Origin: Massilia sp. Se16.2.3
GTDB lineage: Bacteria > Pseudomonadota > Gammaproteobacteria > Burkholderiales > Burkholderiaceae_D
DNA length: 64,000 bases
Direction: 5' to 3'
Assembly: GCF_014171595.1 (NCBI RefSeq)
Contig: NZ_CP050451.1
Coordinates: forward strand, 2,108,001 to 2,172,000
The number at the start of each line of letters is the position of its first letter. Positions within the stretch are counted from its first letter, which is position 1. Shown here in pieces: positions 63,798 through 64,000 of the stretch. A model generated the notes under the pieces. That model worked only from the letters and a program-made list of their open reading frames with translations. It made no database searches and was not told the origin of the DNA. The translations under genes and the position numbers were made by a program.

Positions 63798-64000
63798 ATG
63801 CGTATCCTCTGGACTTACCTGAAACCCCACTGGCGCCTTGGCCTGCTGGCCCTGCTGTTTGCCGGCCTGGCCCAGGTGCTGGCCCTGGTCGACCCGATCA
63901 TCTTCGGCACCATCATCGATCATGTAACGAAGCCGCACGCGGCCCAGGCCGATCTGATGGCGCCGGTGATGCGCCTGCTCGGCCTGGCCGTGCTGGTGGC
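63798..64000 (+). CDS. ABC exporter, N-terminal part (runs off the window)
   Basis: The first 67 residues of a type-1 ABC exporter (MRILWTYLKPHWRLG). One hydrophobic segment, LGLLALLFAGLAQVLALVD, and the motif DPIIFGTIIDHV are typical of the first membrane helix of MsbA/LmrA-like half transporters. The ATG at 63798 is the first plausible start. No ATP-binding part is in view, so the substrate cannot be guessed. Confidence 0.8.
   Translation, partial: MRILWTYLKPHWRLGLLALLFAGLAQVLALVDPIIFGTIIDHVTKPHAAQADLMAPVMRLLGLAVLV

Overview
The window looks like a chromosomal segment of a high-GC betaproteobacterium of the order Burkholderiales, most likely the Oxalobacteraceae (Massilia/Duganella-like). 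The evidence is the conserved run scpB-rluB / rimP-nusA-infB-rbfA-truB / typA, the pairs tkt-gapA and glnE<->yhdP-nit-tldD, and the large number of TonB-dependent receptors. This placement is inference from gene order and protein character; no database was searched. No rRNA, tRNA, CRISPR array, prophage or intact transposase gene was found.

Layout. 0.5-3.4 kb: TonB-dependent receptor 1. 3.5-7.5 kb: rsmE, tkt and gapA. 7.55-9.05 kb: a lower-GC island with two orphan small genes (a DUF6188/immunity-like protein and a lipoprotein) lying between copies of a REP-like repeat. 9.2-17.4 kb: an S9 peptidase and two TonB receptors on the minus strand. 17.7-22.1 kb: map, an Asp/Asn beta-hydroxylase-like gene, a secreted coiled-coil protein and a methyltransferase. 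22.7-27.5 kb: a second TonB receptor/S9 peptidase pair. 27.6-37 kb: glnE diverging from yhdP-nitrilase-tldD. 37.3-43.5 kb: two tandem, related TonB receptors separated by a degenerate tandem repeat. 43.8-45.1 kb: a DAHP synthase preceded by a Phe/Tyr/Trp-rich leader peptide and a terminator, read here as an aromatic attenuator. 45.2-48.8 kb: a peptide-type ABC importer (two permeases and a fused double ATPase) without a binding protein. 48.9-51.2 kb: a DedA-rhodanese fusion and glucokinase. 51.7-63.5 kb: scpB, rluB, the rimP operon and typA. The window ends inside an ABC exporter gene.

How it works together. Six TonB receptors, two secreted S9 peptidases and a peptide-type ABC importer suggest a cell that takes up oligopeptides or other large nutrients across its outer membrane. 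In both receptor/peptidase pairs the receptor comes first and an intrinsic terminator stands between the two genes.

Quality warning. Twelve genes contain 23 apparent single-base frame changes, mostly in G/C-rich runs. They include infB (essential), glnE (five) and a TonB receptor (five), while neighbouring genes are clean. This pattern looks like consensus sequence error rather than biology, so those genes are annotated as whole coding regions and the break points are given.

A second genome-wide theme is a family of palindromic intergenic repeats with CGTAGGGTGGGC / GCCCACCCTACG ends, present at eight places. Two of them supply the stop codon of the gene before them.
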